DNA of 64,000 nt from contig JAZLLU010000016.1 in assembly GCA_045598285.1 (NCBI GenBank), positions 1 through 64,000 of the forward strand, given 5' to 3'. The notes beneath the pieces were generated by a model, which was not told the DNA's origin, searched no databases, and saw nothing but the letters and a program-made list of their open reading frames with translations. The translations under genes and the position numbers were made by a program. The stretch comes from RGIG5612 sp045598285 (GTDB lineage: Bacteria; Bacillota; Clostridia; Lachnospirales; Lachnospiraceae). This document shows, piece by piece, positions 44,764 through 55,400 of this stretch; position 1 is the first letter of the stretch; each line of letters opens with the position of its first letter.

Positions 44764-44850
44764 ATTTTATTTTACAATCAATGAAACAATTGCTAAACTA
44801 TCGTTACCTTAGAAAATATTATTTTATGATTAGCAGAAAGGAAGATTATT

Positions 44851-45549
44851 ATGACAAATAAACAGTATACTGAAAAAACATTTAATTATGTAGAACGCAT
44901 ATTGGTTGATACATCTACTCTTATGTCACCTGGAATTTCGAATTTTATTGAAAATAACAAAGAGAATCTTCTTACATCTGGTAAGAAGATAATTATTAAT
45001 AAAGCAGTTTATACCGAAATAGGACGTCATTTATGCAATGAAAAGTCAGAAAAAAATAAACTTGCATTGGAAGCAGTTAGATTAATGTCTGAAAATAAAG
45101 ATATTTTTGAGATTGAAAGTGCACCTTTAACAGACGATGAAATAGCACATGCTTTTGCTGATGCACAAATTTTGTCAGAACTTACGATTAATAAGCCAGA
45201 TTATAATCAGTTGCTTTTAACTAATGATAAAAAATTAAGTTGTGACGCTTTTAATATTAATCTGCAACAGTCTTGTAAAGGACGAAAAGTATTTGTTTGC
45301 TATATTAATTGTAATGGAGAAATGCAATGTTGTGAATGTGTGCAAGCACTTGCTGAAATGGAAGAAAAAGATGCTGAATCTGAAAAAATAAAGTCAAAAG
45401 GCCTTACTGATGAAGAAACAATAGAATGTGATTCAGATAAAACGATTACTTGGAAATTTGATTTGAAATCAGGAGCACTTAGTCTTTTGGGAATTGGTAT
45501 GTTATATGGTCTCTATAAGGGAGGTCAGGCTATTATACGCAATATGTAA
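44851..45549 (+). CDS. Membrane-anchored PIN-domain protein
   Basis: 232 residues. PIN-like acidic residues appear in ILVDTSTLM (Asp20), HAFADAQIL and LLLTNDKKLSCDA; the segment between is helical as in VapC-type RNases. After an acidic linker, one C-terminal TM helix (about 208-224) tethers it to the membrane. PIN domains cut RNA. The small TM protein gene follows 19 bases later. Confidence 0.7.
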   Translation: MTNKQYTEKTFNYVERILVDTSTLMSPGISNFIENNKENLLTSGKKIIINKAVYTEIGRHLCNEKSEKNKLALEAVRLMSENKDIFEIESAPLTDDEIAHAFADAQILSELTINKPDYNQLLLTNDKKLSCDAFNINLQQSCKGRKVFVCYINCNGEMQCCECVQALAEMEEKDAESEKIKSKGLTDEETIECDSDKTITWKFDLKSGALSLLGIGMLYGLYKGGQAIIRNM

Positions 45550-45568
45550 TTTATAAGGAGGTATTAGT

Positions 45569-45784
45569 ATGACTGAAACAACTTTAATGATCCCAGAAAA
45601 ACCATTGTTAATTAAGGAAAGGCTTTCCAAAAAATTGGAAAATCTTGACTCACAATCGCTATTAATAATAGGTGGGATGCTTTGCTTTACAATAATTGCC
45701 TGTGTTTGTTTTGTAAGTTTGTCTGGTAATGAAATGATAATAAATTCGTCGGGATTTGCAATTAAACATTTTGAAAAGACATAA
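45569..45784 (+). CDS. Small single-pass membrane protein
   Basis: 71 residues with one TM helix (about 32-52, LLIIGGMLCFTIIACVCFV). Ribosome site AAGGAGG. It pairs with the membrane-anchored PIN protein and may be its membrane partner or antitoxin. Confidence 0.6.
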   Translation: MTETTLMIPEKPLLIKERLSKKLENLDSQSLLIIGGMLCFTIIACVCFVSLSGNEMIINSSGFAIKHFEKT

Positions 45785-45877
45785 GCTTACTTTGTTATTA
45801 TCACGGATGCGATGCATGCTCCTTTCTATAAATTTTTGATAATAAATTGATAACAAAGCTTTTAACGATTTTTTAGA

Positions 45878-45908
45878 GCATATTGCGCTACTCAGTAGCG
45901 CAATATGC
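45878..45908. repeat. Perfect 14-base hairpin
   Basis: GCATATTGCGCTAC-TCA-GTAGCGCAATATGC has a 14-base perfect stem and 3-base loop. No T run follows on either strand. It lies in the 216-base gap between convergent gene groups. Confidence 0.75.
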
Positions 45909-46000
45909 AAGTGTAGTTGCGTGATAATGTCAAGACGGATTGCCATATTAAAATGTTATCTTTTGCCTAAACAACAAACTTTGGGACTTCACCAACAAAT

Positions 46001-46525
46001 CTAATTCAAATTATATGGGAATATTTTTCCGTTTACTATTTCCTCAAAAATCAGTAGAGTTATCCATGAATTCAATATCTTTTTTTTCAGCGTATTTAAT
46101 TTGTCTATTATCAATATATTTTTTTTGTCAAAAGATTGCCAACCAATAAAAGCAATATCTTTATAATCGTTATTAAAGTGATTGAAACAGTTAATGCAGT
46201 TATTTTCTGAATTAAATAAAAAGAAATGATTTCCATTTATATCTATAGCCTCCCCAAGGCAATCATAAGTTTCCAAAAATTCTAATAATTCTTTTTTTCC
46301 GTTAGTGTCAAATTTAGAATACCAAAAAAGACTCGTCTTAATACTGAAAAATTCCATTGGCCATTTATTATTAGACCATGTAGCTTGTGCATTTGTCTTA
46401 TATACTATTAGTTGATTTGCCAAGTGAAAATGTTTTTGGATTAATTCCTTTTTTTTCAAAGAAGAATTTATTTGTCGATGCATTCTCTTTGAAAGTTGTT
46501 TTGTTTTATAATTACTCTCGTTCAT
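46001..46525 (-). CDS. Unrecognized protein
   Basis: 174 residues from the ATG that overlaps the end of the upstream small gene (TAAAATG). Rich in Lys, Asn and aromatic residues. No family recognized. Frame continues upstream to 46675 but there overlaps the small gene, so the shorter start is preferred. Confidence 0.5.
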   Translation of the reverse strand: MNESNYKTKQLSKRMHRQINSSLKKKELIQKHFHLANQLIVYKTNAQATWSNNKWPMEFFSIKTSLFWYSKFDTNGKKELLEFLETYDCLGEAIDINGNHFFLFNSENNCINCFNHFNNDYKDIAFIGWQSFDKKNILIIDKLNTLKKKILNSWITLLIFEEIVNGKIFPYNLN

Positions 46526-46526
46526 T

Positions 46527-46715
46527 TTATGCAACATACTCCTCATGCCAAATATAATTGTTAATAAACTTTTTTGGATGTCTAAGTCGTTGCTTTTTGT
46601 AATAATAAGATTTTTCAGCACCATTAATTGCCGAAGACAAAGCATTGTGTAAAACAAAGTTGTTTTCTGGGGCATTGATTTTTTTAGAGTTGTTTTTAAT
46701 ATGTTGTTTTTTCAT
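46527..46715 (-). CDS. Small basic protein
   Basis: 62 residues, basic, with ribosome site AGAAAGGA. It stops just before the start of the next gene. No family recognized. Confidence 0.5.
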   Translation of the reverse strand: MKKQHIKNNSKKINAPENNFVLHNALSSAINGAEKSYYYKKQRLRHPKKFINNYIWHEEYVA

Positions 46716-46776
46716 TCTATAATCCTTTCTGTTATATAAATAGATATAGCAATAAGCTTCCTAATATAACTATGTG

Positions 46777-47715
46777 TCAATTTATGCACAAATTAAATTT
46801 TTCGTTAACTTCGTTCCAAAAAGATTTAACCGCTTTGCATATATTTGTTTTGCTAGTTAATTGGCAAATTTCGGTAAGTTGATAAGGTTTTCCAGATTCA
46901 ATATAATTCTGAAAAGTAACTTCTGAAAAGAAATTACAGTCTTGAATCATTTCCAAACATTTTTTAGCAAATCGAATTTCTGAAGATGAAGTAAAGTCAA
47001 AAGCTTTCTTCATAACCTGTCCGGTTATTTCATAGGACAAATATTCTTGAACCTTTTCGCTTTTTTTTGCAAACAGTTTTTGAATAACATCAAGATAATT
47101 AGAAAACATGTCCATAGAACAGAAAATTGAATCCAATTTTTTAGGATCAGCGATGATATTACCACGTGACATATCATTATCAATAGATAAAGATTCTTCC
47201 GTGCTGGCAATAGGGGAATTGACAGCATTGATAATGGCGGATATTTCAATTTCATCTGTTTGGTATTTGTTTGCAAGTTCCTTGATGACATTATTTGGAA
47301 TATTATTATTTTGCGATTGATATTGAAGAATATCTTTTTTTATTTTTTTTATTTTCTTGCCAATCTTCATACCGCCAGTATAGATTTTGGCATATTCCTC
47401 TCCTAATTTTATTTTATATTTATTATTCCATGCTTTTAAAAAATAAGGCATAAAATCCCCTTTCTCTTTTTTGTACGATTTTAGACACTGCATCAGCGTT
47501 TGACGAATTTCAAGAGCAAATTCAGTATATAAAGGCTTCATATTTCCCATTATTGAGTTATTCTTTGCTTTTTTAGACTTGAGCTCGTTTTCGATATTTT
47601 GAAAGTATAAGAACACCATGCCCCACAAATCATTAAAGAATTCATCGTAGTCAGGTGACTTGGTATCAGGCATATTATTTACAATATCATTAATTAAAGT
47701 TTTTGAAATTTCCAT
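46777..47715 (-). CDS. Sigma-factor-like protein (tentative)
   Basis: 312 residues. The middle part (IPNNVIKELANKYQTDEIEISAIINAVNSP, then ASTEESLS) resembles sigma-70 region 3 with its 'EIA..L.....V' helix, and the C-terminus could hold a region-4-like HTH. Region 2 is not clear. It may direct transcription from the element's unusual promoters. Start follows AAGGAGGAACC. The assignment is by eye and weak. Confidence 0.4.
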   Translation of the reverse strand: MEISKTLINDIVNNMPDTKSPDYDEFFNDLWGMVFLYFQNIENELKSKKAKNNSIMGNMKPLYTEFALEIRQTLMQCLKSYKKEKGDFMPYFLKAWNNKYKIKLGEEYAKIYTGGMKIGKKIKKIKKDILQYQSQNNNIPNNVIKELANKYQTDEIEISAIINAVNSPIASTEESLSIDNDMSRGNIIADPKKLDSIFCSMDMFSNYLDVIQKLFAKKSEKVQEYLSYEITGQVMKKAFDFTSSSEIRFAKKCLEMIQDCNFFSEVTFQNYIESGKPYQLTEICQLTSKTNICKAVKSFWNEVNEKFNLCIN

Positions 47716-48006
47716 AAAGGTTCCTCCTTAAATGTTTGAATATTTTTTCTTTTATTGTAAATAGTCAGTTTTTATGTTTATTCGAACTAACGAGCGATAT
47801 TGTTGGCAAAAGACCAATCTGCAGACAAAATGTTCGAAATAATTAATTCGTAGTTTTCTTTTTGATAGTTAGTTTGTTTTATATTCATTTTCACTATACA
47901 GATAAAACTTTTATGTTTATTCGAACTAAAGAATATTGAAAAATATAAAAAAAAAAGATATATTAAAGCTAAAACAGAAAATAAATACCAACAAAGGAGA
48001 TTAACT
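47716..48006. promoter_or_regulatory. Divergent regulatory region before the Cas13a operon with two TTATTCGAACTAA boxes
   Basis: No gene. Direct copies of TTATTCGAACTAA lie at 47777-47789 and 47917-47929. A third, inverted copy lies after the CRISPR array at 57438-57450. The right-hand part is A-rich and ends in AAAGGAG before 48007. Confidence 0.6.
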
Positions 48007-50244
48007 ATGATCTTATTAGCAATTGATGAAACGGGTAATTTTGAAACACCAAAAAATAACAAACTGTTAATGATAGGGGGCGTTATTTATCAAGGAACAG
48101 ATATTGACAATGAACGAAAGAGAATAAAAACATTTTTAGAAAATATATGTAAAGCCAAAGAATGTAATTTTCCGAAAGATCTTCATAGTAACGACGAAAA
48201 TGAAAAGAAGGTAATGGAAGAAATCAAGCAGAAATTAGGTGTCTTTCTCAAAGAAGGAACTTATGATAAAGAGGAATTAGATTGTGGAAAGAGAGAAGGA
48301 AAATATTATGTTTTGGCATATGTTAAAAGTTCAAAAGGGAAAAATAGGTTTCCAAAAAACTCTCTATTAAATGATGAGTTTGCAGGCAATTTGTACCTTC
48401 GCATGTATGCCGATACAATGATTCGAGGATTGTTCCATAATCCGTTAATTACTTGTCAAGACGAATGCGAATTGAACCTTCCGACTAGAACGGCGGTTGT
48501 TTCAGGAAGTAAAAAAGATGATTTTGCTCAACTTGGGAAAGGCAAATTAAATGAGATAAATACTGTTTTTACAAAGATAGGTGCATCTGAAGAAGATAAA
48601 AATCTAGTAAGAAATATATACAAAAAGTACGAACAAACAGGTAGCGGAACTAACGAACATTACGATGTTGTTAATTTTGAATTTGTAAATGCTGTTTTAG
48701 AGAGAGAAATAACATATAATGGTGCCTACAATATTAAATTTTGTTCTATTAATCCAAGAAGTATTAATTATAAGTATAGTAATTTTGAAAAAATGGCATT
48801 TTCTTATTTGGCGGATATTTTATGCACAACTCTACGTGATAATGTAAAAGAAAAAAAAGCAGAAAAATATATAGAAGAAATTCGCCAAAACGCTGTAAAT
48901 TTAGTTGGAGCAGATAAAAGCCTTGTTTTTTCTTATGACGCAATCGATGATGATTTTGCTAAAGTTTTAGAGGCTTATAACCGAAATGATTATTATGATG
49001 CTTTAGAAATTATCTATAATGTAGAAACAAATTCATCTAGCAAAATGAAGGAATATTATAAAAATACGTGGTTTAGTTTTATCGAAAGTAAAATCAAGGA
49101 AGCAGATTCCGATGAAGCATACCAGTTAGCAGCCTTGAAACTTCGTAATGCTACTAGAGTAAAGTCTATAGAGCAAGAAAAGCTTCTTTACATATATAAA
49201 ATATTAGATGAAATAAAAATCAAGAATACCAACTTCGAAAACAAGGTAGCAGAGTTTGAACTAAACGATGCAGCTATTTCAATATACAATCATATTGGAG
49301 ATCCAATAGAGGCAGAAAAACATTATTTAGAGTGCCAAAAGTTAGAATCCTATAGCAGTATTGAGAATATGATTAGTATAAGAAATAAAATGTCAGTTTC
49401 CTATTCAGACGAATATTTGTTTGATAAAGCATATCAGTTTTCACAAAAAAATGAAAGGCTTTATCGAGCGATTATGAAAAGTCAACAAAAAATGTCATCA
49501 AATAAAGACTTCAACAATGCCTATGCAAAGATACTCAGTCAGAGTGGACAAACGCTAGCTTTTATGATGGATAAACGGGCAGAACGAAAATTCAAGACTG
49601 CTTTAAGTTTATATCCAGATGGGTCTCCAGATGTGGATATTACGAGGTCATATCTTCTGCATTACTATATTGAAATGGATGAAAAAGAAAAGTACGAAAA
49701 AGAAGCATTGAAATATTTTGGAAATGAACGAGACTTAACGAAACAGTTTGAATACATAATGAAAGCAGGTATAGACAAAAAAAAGAGTGGGTTTAATCTA
49801 TCTTTTGCATTGTATGTCTATGTTAAAGCAATTTCAAAATTTTATAGTAATCCATTACCAAAAGAATTAGATTATATTTGTGATGATATTGAAGAAGCAA
49901 TAAAGAAGACTATTGGGGAAACGATCGCAATAAGTGGGCACCCGTGGGAAATTATTTATAAACATTTAGCGTTGATTCAGATAAAGAAAAAGAATAAGAA
50001 GTTAGCAAATCATTATGCATCAATAAGCAAAACTGTACTGGAAACAAAAGAATATGCATTATTAAACGTTATTGAATATGGACTGGCTGAGATTGCAATT
50101 GAAAAAAATGATGTTGCGAATAAGAAAAAGCACATCACGGCTTTATGTAATAGTCTTAAAGAAAAAAATCAGTTGACGCTGAGTGGAAATGAAAAGAAAC
50201 AGATAAAAGAATTATCAAAAATGTTTACATATATGTATCATTAA
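48007..50244 (+). CDS. DUF3800-like nuclease-fold protein with helical-repeat tail, CRISPR-linked
   Basis: 745 residues. The first about 285 residues follow the DUF3800 (RNase H-like) pattern: LLAIDETGNF at the start, MIGGVIYQG, and FSYLADILCTTLRDN near residue 275. The rest (about 300-745) is TPR-like helical repeat sequence. DUF3800 genes are common near defence loci; the family is thought to be nuclease-like, but its action is not established. It is the first gene of the Cas13a operon, 11 bases before the first WYL gene, so a role in the type VI system is likely. Ribosome site AAAGGAG. Confidence 0.7.
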   Translation: MILLAIDETGNFETPKNNKLLMIGGVIYQGTDIDNERKRIKTFLENICKAKECNFPKDLHSNDENEKKVMEEIKQKLGVFLKEGTYDKEELDCGKREGKYYVLAYVKSSKGKNRFPKNSLLNDEFAGNLYLRMYADTMIRGLFHNPLITCQDECELNLPTRTAVVSGSKKDDFAQLGKGKLNEINTVFTKIGASEEDKNLVRNIYKKYEQTGSGTNEHYDVVNFEFVNAVLEREITYNGAYNIKFCSINPRSINYKYSNFEKMAFSYLADILCTTLRDNVKEKKAEKYIEEIRQNAVNLVGADKSLVFSYDAIDDDFAKVLEAYNRNDYYDALEIIYNVETNSSSKMKEYYKNTWFSFIESKIKEADSDEAYQLAALKLRNATRVKSIEQEKLLYIYKILDEIKIKNTNFENKVAEFELNDAAISIYNHIGDPIEAEKHYLECQKLESYSSIENMISIRNKMSVSYSDEYLFDKAYQFSQKNERLYRAIMKSQQKMSSNKDFNNAYAKILSQSGQTLAFMMDKRAERKFKTALSLYPDGSPDVDITRSYLLHYYIEMDEKEKYEKEALKYFGNERDLTKQFEYIMKAGIDKKKSGFNLSFALYVYVKAISKFYSNPLPKELDYICDDIEEAIKKTIGETIAISGHPWEIIYKHLALIQIKKKNKKLANHYASISKTVLETKEYALLNVIEYGLAEIAIEKNDVANKKKHITALCNSLKEKNQLTLSGNEKKQIKELSKMFTYMYH

Positions 50245-50255
50245 TCATTTACGAT

Positions 50256-51491
50256 ATGATTGAAAAAGGACGAAAAAAATTTTCATACGAAAAATTAAAA
50301 AGACAGATTTTGGAATCTCTTTCAAAAGGTGAAAAAACTAGAAAAGAAATCTGCGAGGATATCGGAGAGGAGGCGAGTCTACCAAAAGCAACCCTTTCAG
50401 ATGTTCTTTCCGATTTACAAAGGAATAATCTTATTGATGTTCCAAAAGGCAGAAATAGGAAAATCAGTCTTACTCCTTTTGCTTCTAATTCGATGCCAAA
50501 AGAATTTTCGAGAGTTACAAAGGGCACATTAATAAAATGGGCATTATTGTTTTGCCTTGCGTCAGAAAAACGTGATTTGAGCTTAGAGAACATTAAAAAT
50601 AATGTTTTTTATCCGATGGGGAGTAGCGCAATAAGGAAACATCTTATTGAAATGAATACTGAAGGACTGATAGAAATAAAAAAACATGACAAGAAGAATT
50701 ATTATTGTCTTGCGGAAAAAGCACCAGTAATAATTTTGTCAACATATGAGGAGTTGTTTACTTTTTTTACTTGTTACAAGTTTGGTAATATTACTGATGA
50801 AGAAGAGAAAATAGCAGATAGAATCAGAGACTGGTTTGAATGGGATGAGGATGAAGGCATTATTGTTCGAGGAAGAAAAAACACTTTGAAAAAAAACAGT
50901 ATGGATATTATTAAAAAACTGTTAGACATTCCTTATGAAGATAAAAAAATAAAAATAGTATTTAAAAGTAACGGCTCAACTCAAATTTTTGCTACTGGAA
51001 GGATTTTGTATTCTACTGAAACAAATGAATTTTATCTATTAGGAAAAACAAAGAACAAAAAAAAGAAAGAATCGATAACGATAGTTTCTTTTGCGTCCAT
51101 TAAAGAAATATCCTTCACGGAATATAAAAATCTAGAATATGGAAAAAAAGTTTTTGATAAGTATATTGATGAAATGTTTGGACTTGATACGGGTGAATTG
51201 TTAGATGTGGAAATACTTTTTAGAAAAACAAAATATACGGAAATCCTGATTAACCGACTGAAAAAAATGCGACCGAATGCGAGAATTACGGAAAAAATAA
51301 TAGAATATGATAATGAAAACAAAGAACGCATTCTAAGATACGAAGATAATATCAGAGGATATAATGCAATCCGAAAAATATTGAGAACGGCAGGAACTGA
51401 TGCGGTTGTGATTAAGCCGGAAAATTTAAAAAAGGGAATGATTGATACAGCCATAAAAATTAATGATTTATATGATGAGGAGAATGTATGA
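50256..51491 (+). CDS. WYL-family protein 1, Cas13a-associated
   Basis: 411 residues. Two winged-helix segments in the N-terminal 165 residues (EICEDIGEEASLPKATLSDVLSDL and a second wHTH ending GLIEIKKHDKKNYYCL), a WYL-like domain (about 225-295: KIKIVFKSNG, ILYSTETNEFYLLGK) and a WCX-like C-terminus (TDAVVIKPENLKKGM). WYL proteins bind nucleic acid or nucleotides and regulate CRISPR or defence loci; a WYL protein enhances Cas13d. No clear ribosome site lies before its ATG, so it depends on coupling or is poorly translated. Confidence 0.75.
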   Translation: MIEKGRKKFSYEKLKRQILESLSKGEKTRKEICEDIGEEASLPKATLSDVLSDLQRNNLIDVPKGRNRKISLTPFASNSMPKEFSRVTKGTLIKWALLFCLASEKRDLSLENIKNNVFYPMGSSAIRKHLIEMNTEGLIEIKKHDKKNYYCLAEKAPVIILSTYEELFTFFTCYKFGNITDEEEKIADRIRDWFEWDEDEGIIVRGRKNTLKKNSMDIIKKLLDIPYEDKKIKIVFKSNGSTQIFATGRILYSTETNEFYLLGKTKNKKKKESITIVSFASIKEISFTEYKNLEYGKKVFDKYIDEMFGLDTGELLDVEILFRKTKYTEILINRLKKMRPNARITEKIIEYDNENKERILRYEDNIRGYNAIRKILRTAGTDAVVIKPENLKKGMIDTAIKINDLYDEENV

Positions 51492-52456
51492 TTATGGATG
51501 ATGTCTATGAGAGAATCACGGCAATACTTTCGTTATTTTTGGCAGATAGTGTAATTACGATTAAAGAAATAGAGAAAAAAACAGCAATGCCAATTCAGGC
51601 CATACGTGATGATATCTGTGCATTAGCAAAACATTCGGTGTTTCATGACTGCTTTGATATTGATGGTCAGAGTTTTGATGAAGAACTTTTGAATCTTATG
51701 CGAAGAGGTGCAAAAGATGATGCTGAAATATATTTTTATCCATCTTATTTGACAAATGGAAAAGAAAAATATCTGATTCCATTAGAACGAATCGAATATC
51801 CGCATATTGAAAAATGGTTTAATCCTATAAAGCCTTTTTTTCGCATTAAAACAACGTTTTTATCAAAAGATGAAAAAATAGAATCGAATATAAAGAAGTT
51901 AGATGAATGCATATATAAACAAACTTTAATTAATTTTGCATATGGAAAGCAGCATATACATAATTGGAAACCAGTAAAAATATGGATTTCCTCAGATATT
52001 TTTGAAGCAGTTTGTATAGGAGAGAATAAGGATTTTTATTATATTGGTGAAATGACAGAAATTTGTGATACAGGGATAGAAAAGAAAATCACAGATGAAA
52101 AAATTATTGATGAATTGGAAGCTGCGTGGGGATTACCAACAGAGGAACTAGAAAAGAGTTTTAAAGTGGAACTGCATTTGTTTCCGAAAAACCATAAAAA
52201 TATATATGAGAAGTTAGAAAATGATACGACGCGGAGAACAAAGGGGGAATTAAAAGAAGGAACCAATTCCAAACTTTATGGTGGTGAAACATATTATATA
52301 TATAAAGATACTGTTAACGGAAAGGAATATTTCCAAAGATGGGTAATGGGGTATGGTTCATTATTAAAAGTAGTGAAGCCAAAATGGCTTGCTAAAGAAA
52401 TTGCAGAAAAATTTAGAATAATAAAAGAACAAACAGAAAAAGGAATGTTTATTTAA
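51488..52456 (+). CDS. WYL-family protein 2, Cas13a-associated
   Basis: 322 residues. N-terminal HTH-like segment (TIKEIEKKTAMPIQAIRDDICAL), a WYL-like domain (about 145-215: LINFAYGKQH, FEAVCIGENKDFYYIGEM) and a C-terminal WCX-like part with a final helix. The WYL residues themselves are degenerate. It overlaps WYL protein 1 by 4 bases and ends 14 bases before cas13a. Two related but diverged regulators suggest a heterodimer. Confidence 0.7.
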   Translation: MIMDDVYERITAILSLFLADSVITIKEIEKKTAMPIQAIRDDICALAKHSVFHDCFDIDGQSFDEELLNLMRRGAKDDAEIYFYPSYLTNGKEKYLIPLERIEYPHIEKWFNPIKPFFRIKTTFLSKDEKIESNIKKLDECIYKQTLINFAYGKQHIHNWKPVKIWISSDIFEAVCIGENKDFYYIGEMTEICDTGIEKKITDEKIIDELEAAWGLPTEELEKSFKVELHLFPKNHKNIYEKLENDTTRRTKGELKEGTNSKLYGGETYYIYKDTVNGKEYFQRWVMGYGSLLKVVKPKWLAKEIAEKFRIIKEQTEKGMFI

Positions 52457-52470
52457 CAAGGAGGATAGGT

Positions 52471-55400
52471 ATGAAAATATCAAAAGATAATCATCATCGC
52501 ATGGCTGTAGGCAGAGAAAACGATAGTCCGATAGGAGGAATAACTTATACTACACCTAATTATGAAATTAGTGAACCTTCTAGTATTTTGAAAAAAAAGG
52601 ATAATTCGGTGAAAGTTTTATATAATATTTTCACACCAGTTCAAGTTGGTACAAAACCAAAGGAAAAAAAGCCAGAAGATGACTATTATTATGAGTATTT
52701 AATAAAAAAAGCGAATTATGATCTTAAAAAGAAGTATGAATCGGAAGGCAAGTTATATAAAGAAGCGTCAAAAACTTTAAATGAAATTCTATTTTATAAG
52801 CGTGTATATTTAGATAAAAATAAAAAAGAGCAAAAAGAAAGATGTTTAATAAAAAAAGGAGATCTTGAAAGAAAAATAAAAGAAGCATCAAAAATAGATG
52901 AACGAGTTGTTCCTAAAGAAATAGTTTCGCTTGCAATTAGAAAAAGTCTTAGGTCAGAAGCAGAAGGCTTGGTTTGTTTAATGAAAAATATTGGAAATGA
53001 TAATATTGTAAAAGAAGATTTAGAAAAAATTTATGCATTTTATGAACGCCTTGAAGCAGATTATAACAAAATAGAAAAAGGGAAAGACAAATATATCCGT
53101 GCAATTAAAAATCAAAATCTATTGGTACAGCCCCAAAAAGAAAACGAGGACCTGATTACGTTGCCGATTCCATCCGATCAGGGGAAAAAGGAGGAGACCC
53201 GTAATATAAAAACAGATGAAAAAAAGGGATTGGAAGTATTCCTTTCTAAATTTGCACAGCTTGATGAAAAAGCAAGAACAGATTGTCTTAGGAAAGTAAG
53301 TCGTCTTATAGATGTCTATTTTTCTGCTCCAGAGAATTATGAAAAAGGAAACAACGTTGATTTAGCTAGTATAGACTCTTCTTGCTTCAATATATGGGAA
53401 CATCATGAAAAAAGAAGAATAACTAAAGAAAATTTTGTTGAGATTCCTGAGGTTTTTAAAGAGAGTGATTTGAAAACAATTTCTTTGCTTGAAAAGAAAA
53501 ATGGAATGATTGAACTAACTGAAAGAATAAGAAATAGAAATATCAGTTGTTATAGATTCGCAGTAGCCGTGCAAGATAATGATGATGGGACTCTCTTTTT
53601 TGAAGATAAAAATATTAATATGTTCTGGATACATCATATAGAAAATGCGGTTGAACGAATTCTTAAAAATCGACTTGAAGGCAATATGTTCAAACTTCAA
53701 CTTTCTTATTTAACTGAAAAAGTATGGAAAGATGTATTAAATCTTATAAGTACAAAATATATAGGTTTAGGTAAAGCGGTTTTTAATTTTGCAATGGATG
53801 AAGCTTTTTTGGAGAAAAAAGAAACTGACATTGAGTTAGGAAAAATATCTGAAAAAGCCATTAATGGGCTAAATTCATTCGATTATGAGATGATAAAAGC
53901 AAGGGAAACTTTTCAAAGAGAGCTTGCTGTTAATGTAGCATATGCGGCAAATAATCTTTCAAGAGCGGTGCTAGACCCTATTAAAATAGAAAACGAGATA
54001 GAAAAACAACAGAAGGAAAAAGAAGCCGGTACAAGAAAACGAATAGATGAGTTTGATGACATTCTGTTATTAAATAAAAACCAGATAAAAAATGTCTATA
54101 AAGGAGATAATCAGGATGACCTATTGAAAAACATCTTGCAGTTTTTTGGAGGTAAATCTAAATCTGACATAGAATTGATAAAAAACAATTATCATGGTGC
54201 TGACGATTATGCAGTGAATTTTCTTTTTGACATAAAAGAACAGATTTATTCTCTCAGGAATGATAGCTTCCATTTTAGAACTAATGCAAATGGCAATAAC
54301 ATCGGAAATACAGAATTGATTGCAACCTTGTTTAAAAAAGAAACACAAAAATCCTTACAAAGCAAAAAAGATAAGTTTCATAGCAACAATCTCCCAATGT
54401 TTTATCCGGACAATGAACTGGAAAATGTGCTTAATCATATTTACAAGAATGATGTAACACGCAATGCTATGGTTCCGGCTTTTAATCGTGTTATTGTAAG
54501 AAAAAATCTGTCGGATTTCATCAGTCAAATTATGGAAGTTACAAGTATAAATCTCGAAGAAAAAAATCGGGAACAATGGGACAGCGCTCTTTATTATTTA
54601 CTAAAAGAAATCTATTATAATGATTTTCTTGTATCAGACAAAGTAAATGGTTTATTTTTGGATTCGATTGAAGAACTAAAGGGTAAAGATCCAAAAGAAC
54701 AGAGGGCCGTTGACAATTTTAAGAATAGGTGTAAAGAGATTCAAGGCTCATTTGTTGATGTGTGTCAGCAGATTATGACGGATTACAATATTCAAAATAA
54801 TCAGAAACGTAAAGTTAGAACATCAAATGATTCGGTTATGGATAAAGCCATTTATTCACATTTCCCACTTTTGCTCACTAAAACAATAGCAATAGCATTT
54901 GGAAAATATTTAAAAAGTGAAGATAACGAGAAAGTATATGGATTTATTTTTAAATCCCCAGTGATTAAAACAATGCCGACAGAAGATAACTTTCTTCCGA
55001 AGTGGACTTCAAAGGCATATGCTGGATTGATAGAACGCACAGAACAGAAAAAGGACATTTTGAGATGGTATATTACAGGAAAGTTTATGAGTTCACGTTA
55101 TCTTAACCTTTTGGCTGGCTCAATGAGGTCTTACATACAATACGCAAATGACATTATAAATCGAGCAAAGAAAACAGAAAATAGTTTGCATATTGATGAA
55201 AAGGCACGGTTGAAAAATATAGAGGAGGCCGTAAAAATTATTGACATTTGCATCAATACATCAGGTGTGTTTTCCAATGAAGTATATGATTATTTTAAAG
55301 ATGAAGATGATTATGCAGAATATCTTGGAAAATACGTTGACTATAAAAAAGAAATAGGTTTGAGTTCTTATGCATCACTGCAAGCATTTTGTCAGGATGA

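Noticed and set aside
46526..46675. Longer start for the 46001 gene
   Set aside because: It would overlap the 62-aa gene almost completely in another frame; the overlapping TAAAATG start is more natural.
47787..48062. 91-aa minus-strand ORF in the Cas13a promoter region
   Set aside because: It overlaps the start of the 48007 gene and has Lys/Phe-rich low-complexity content with no ribosome site.
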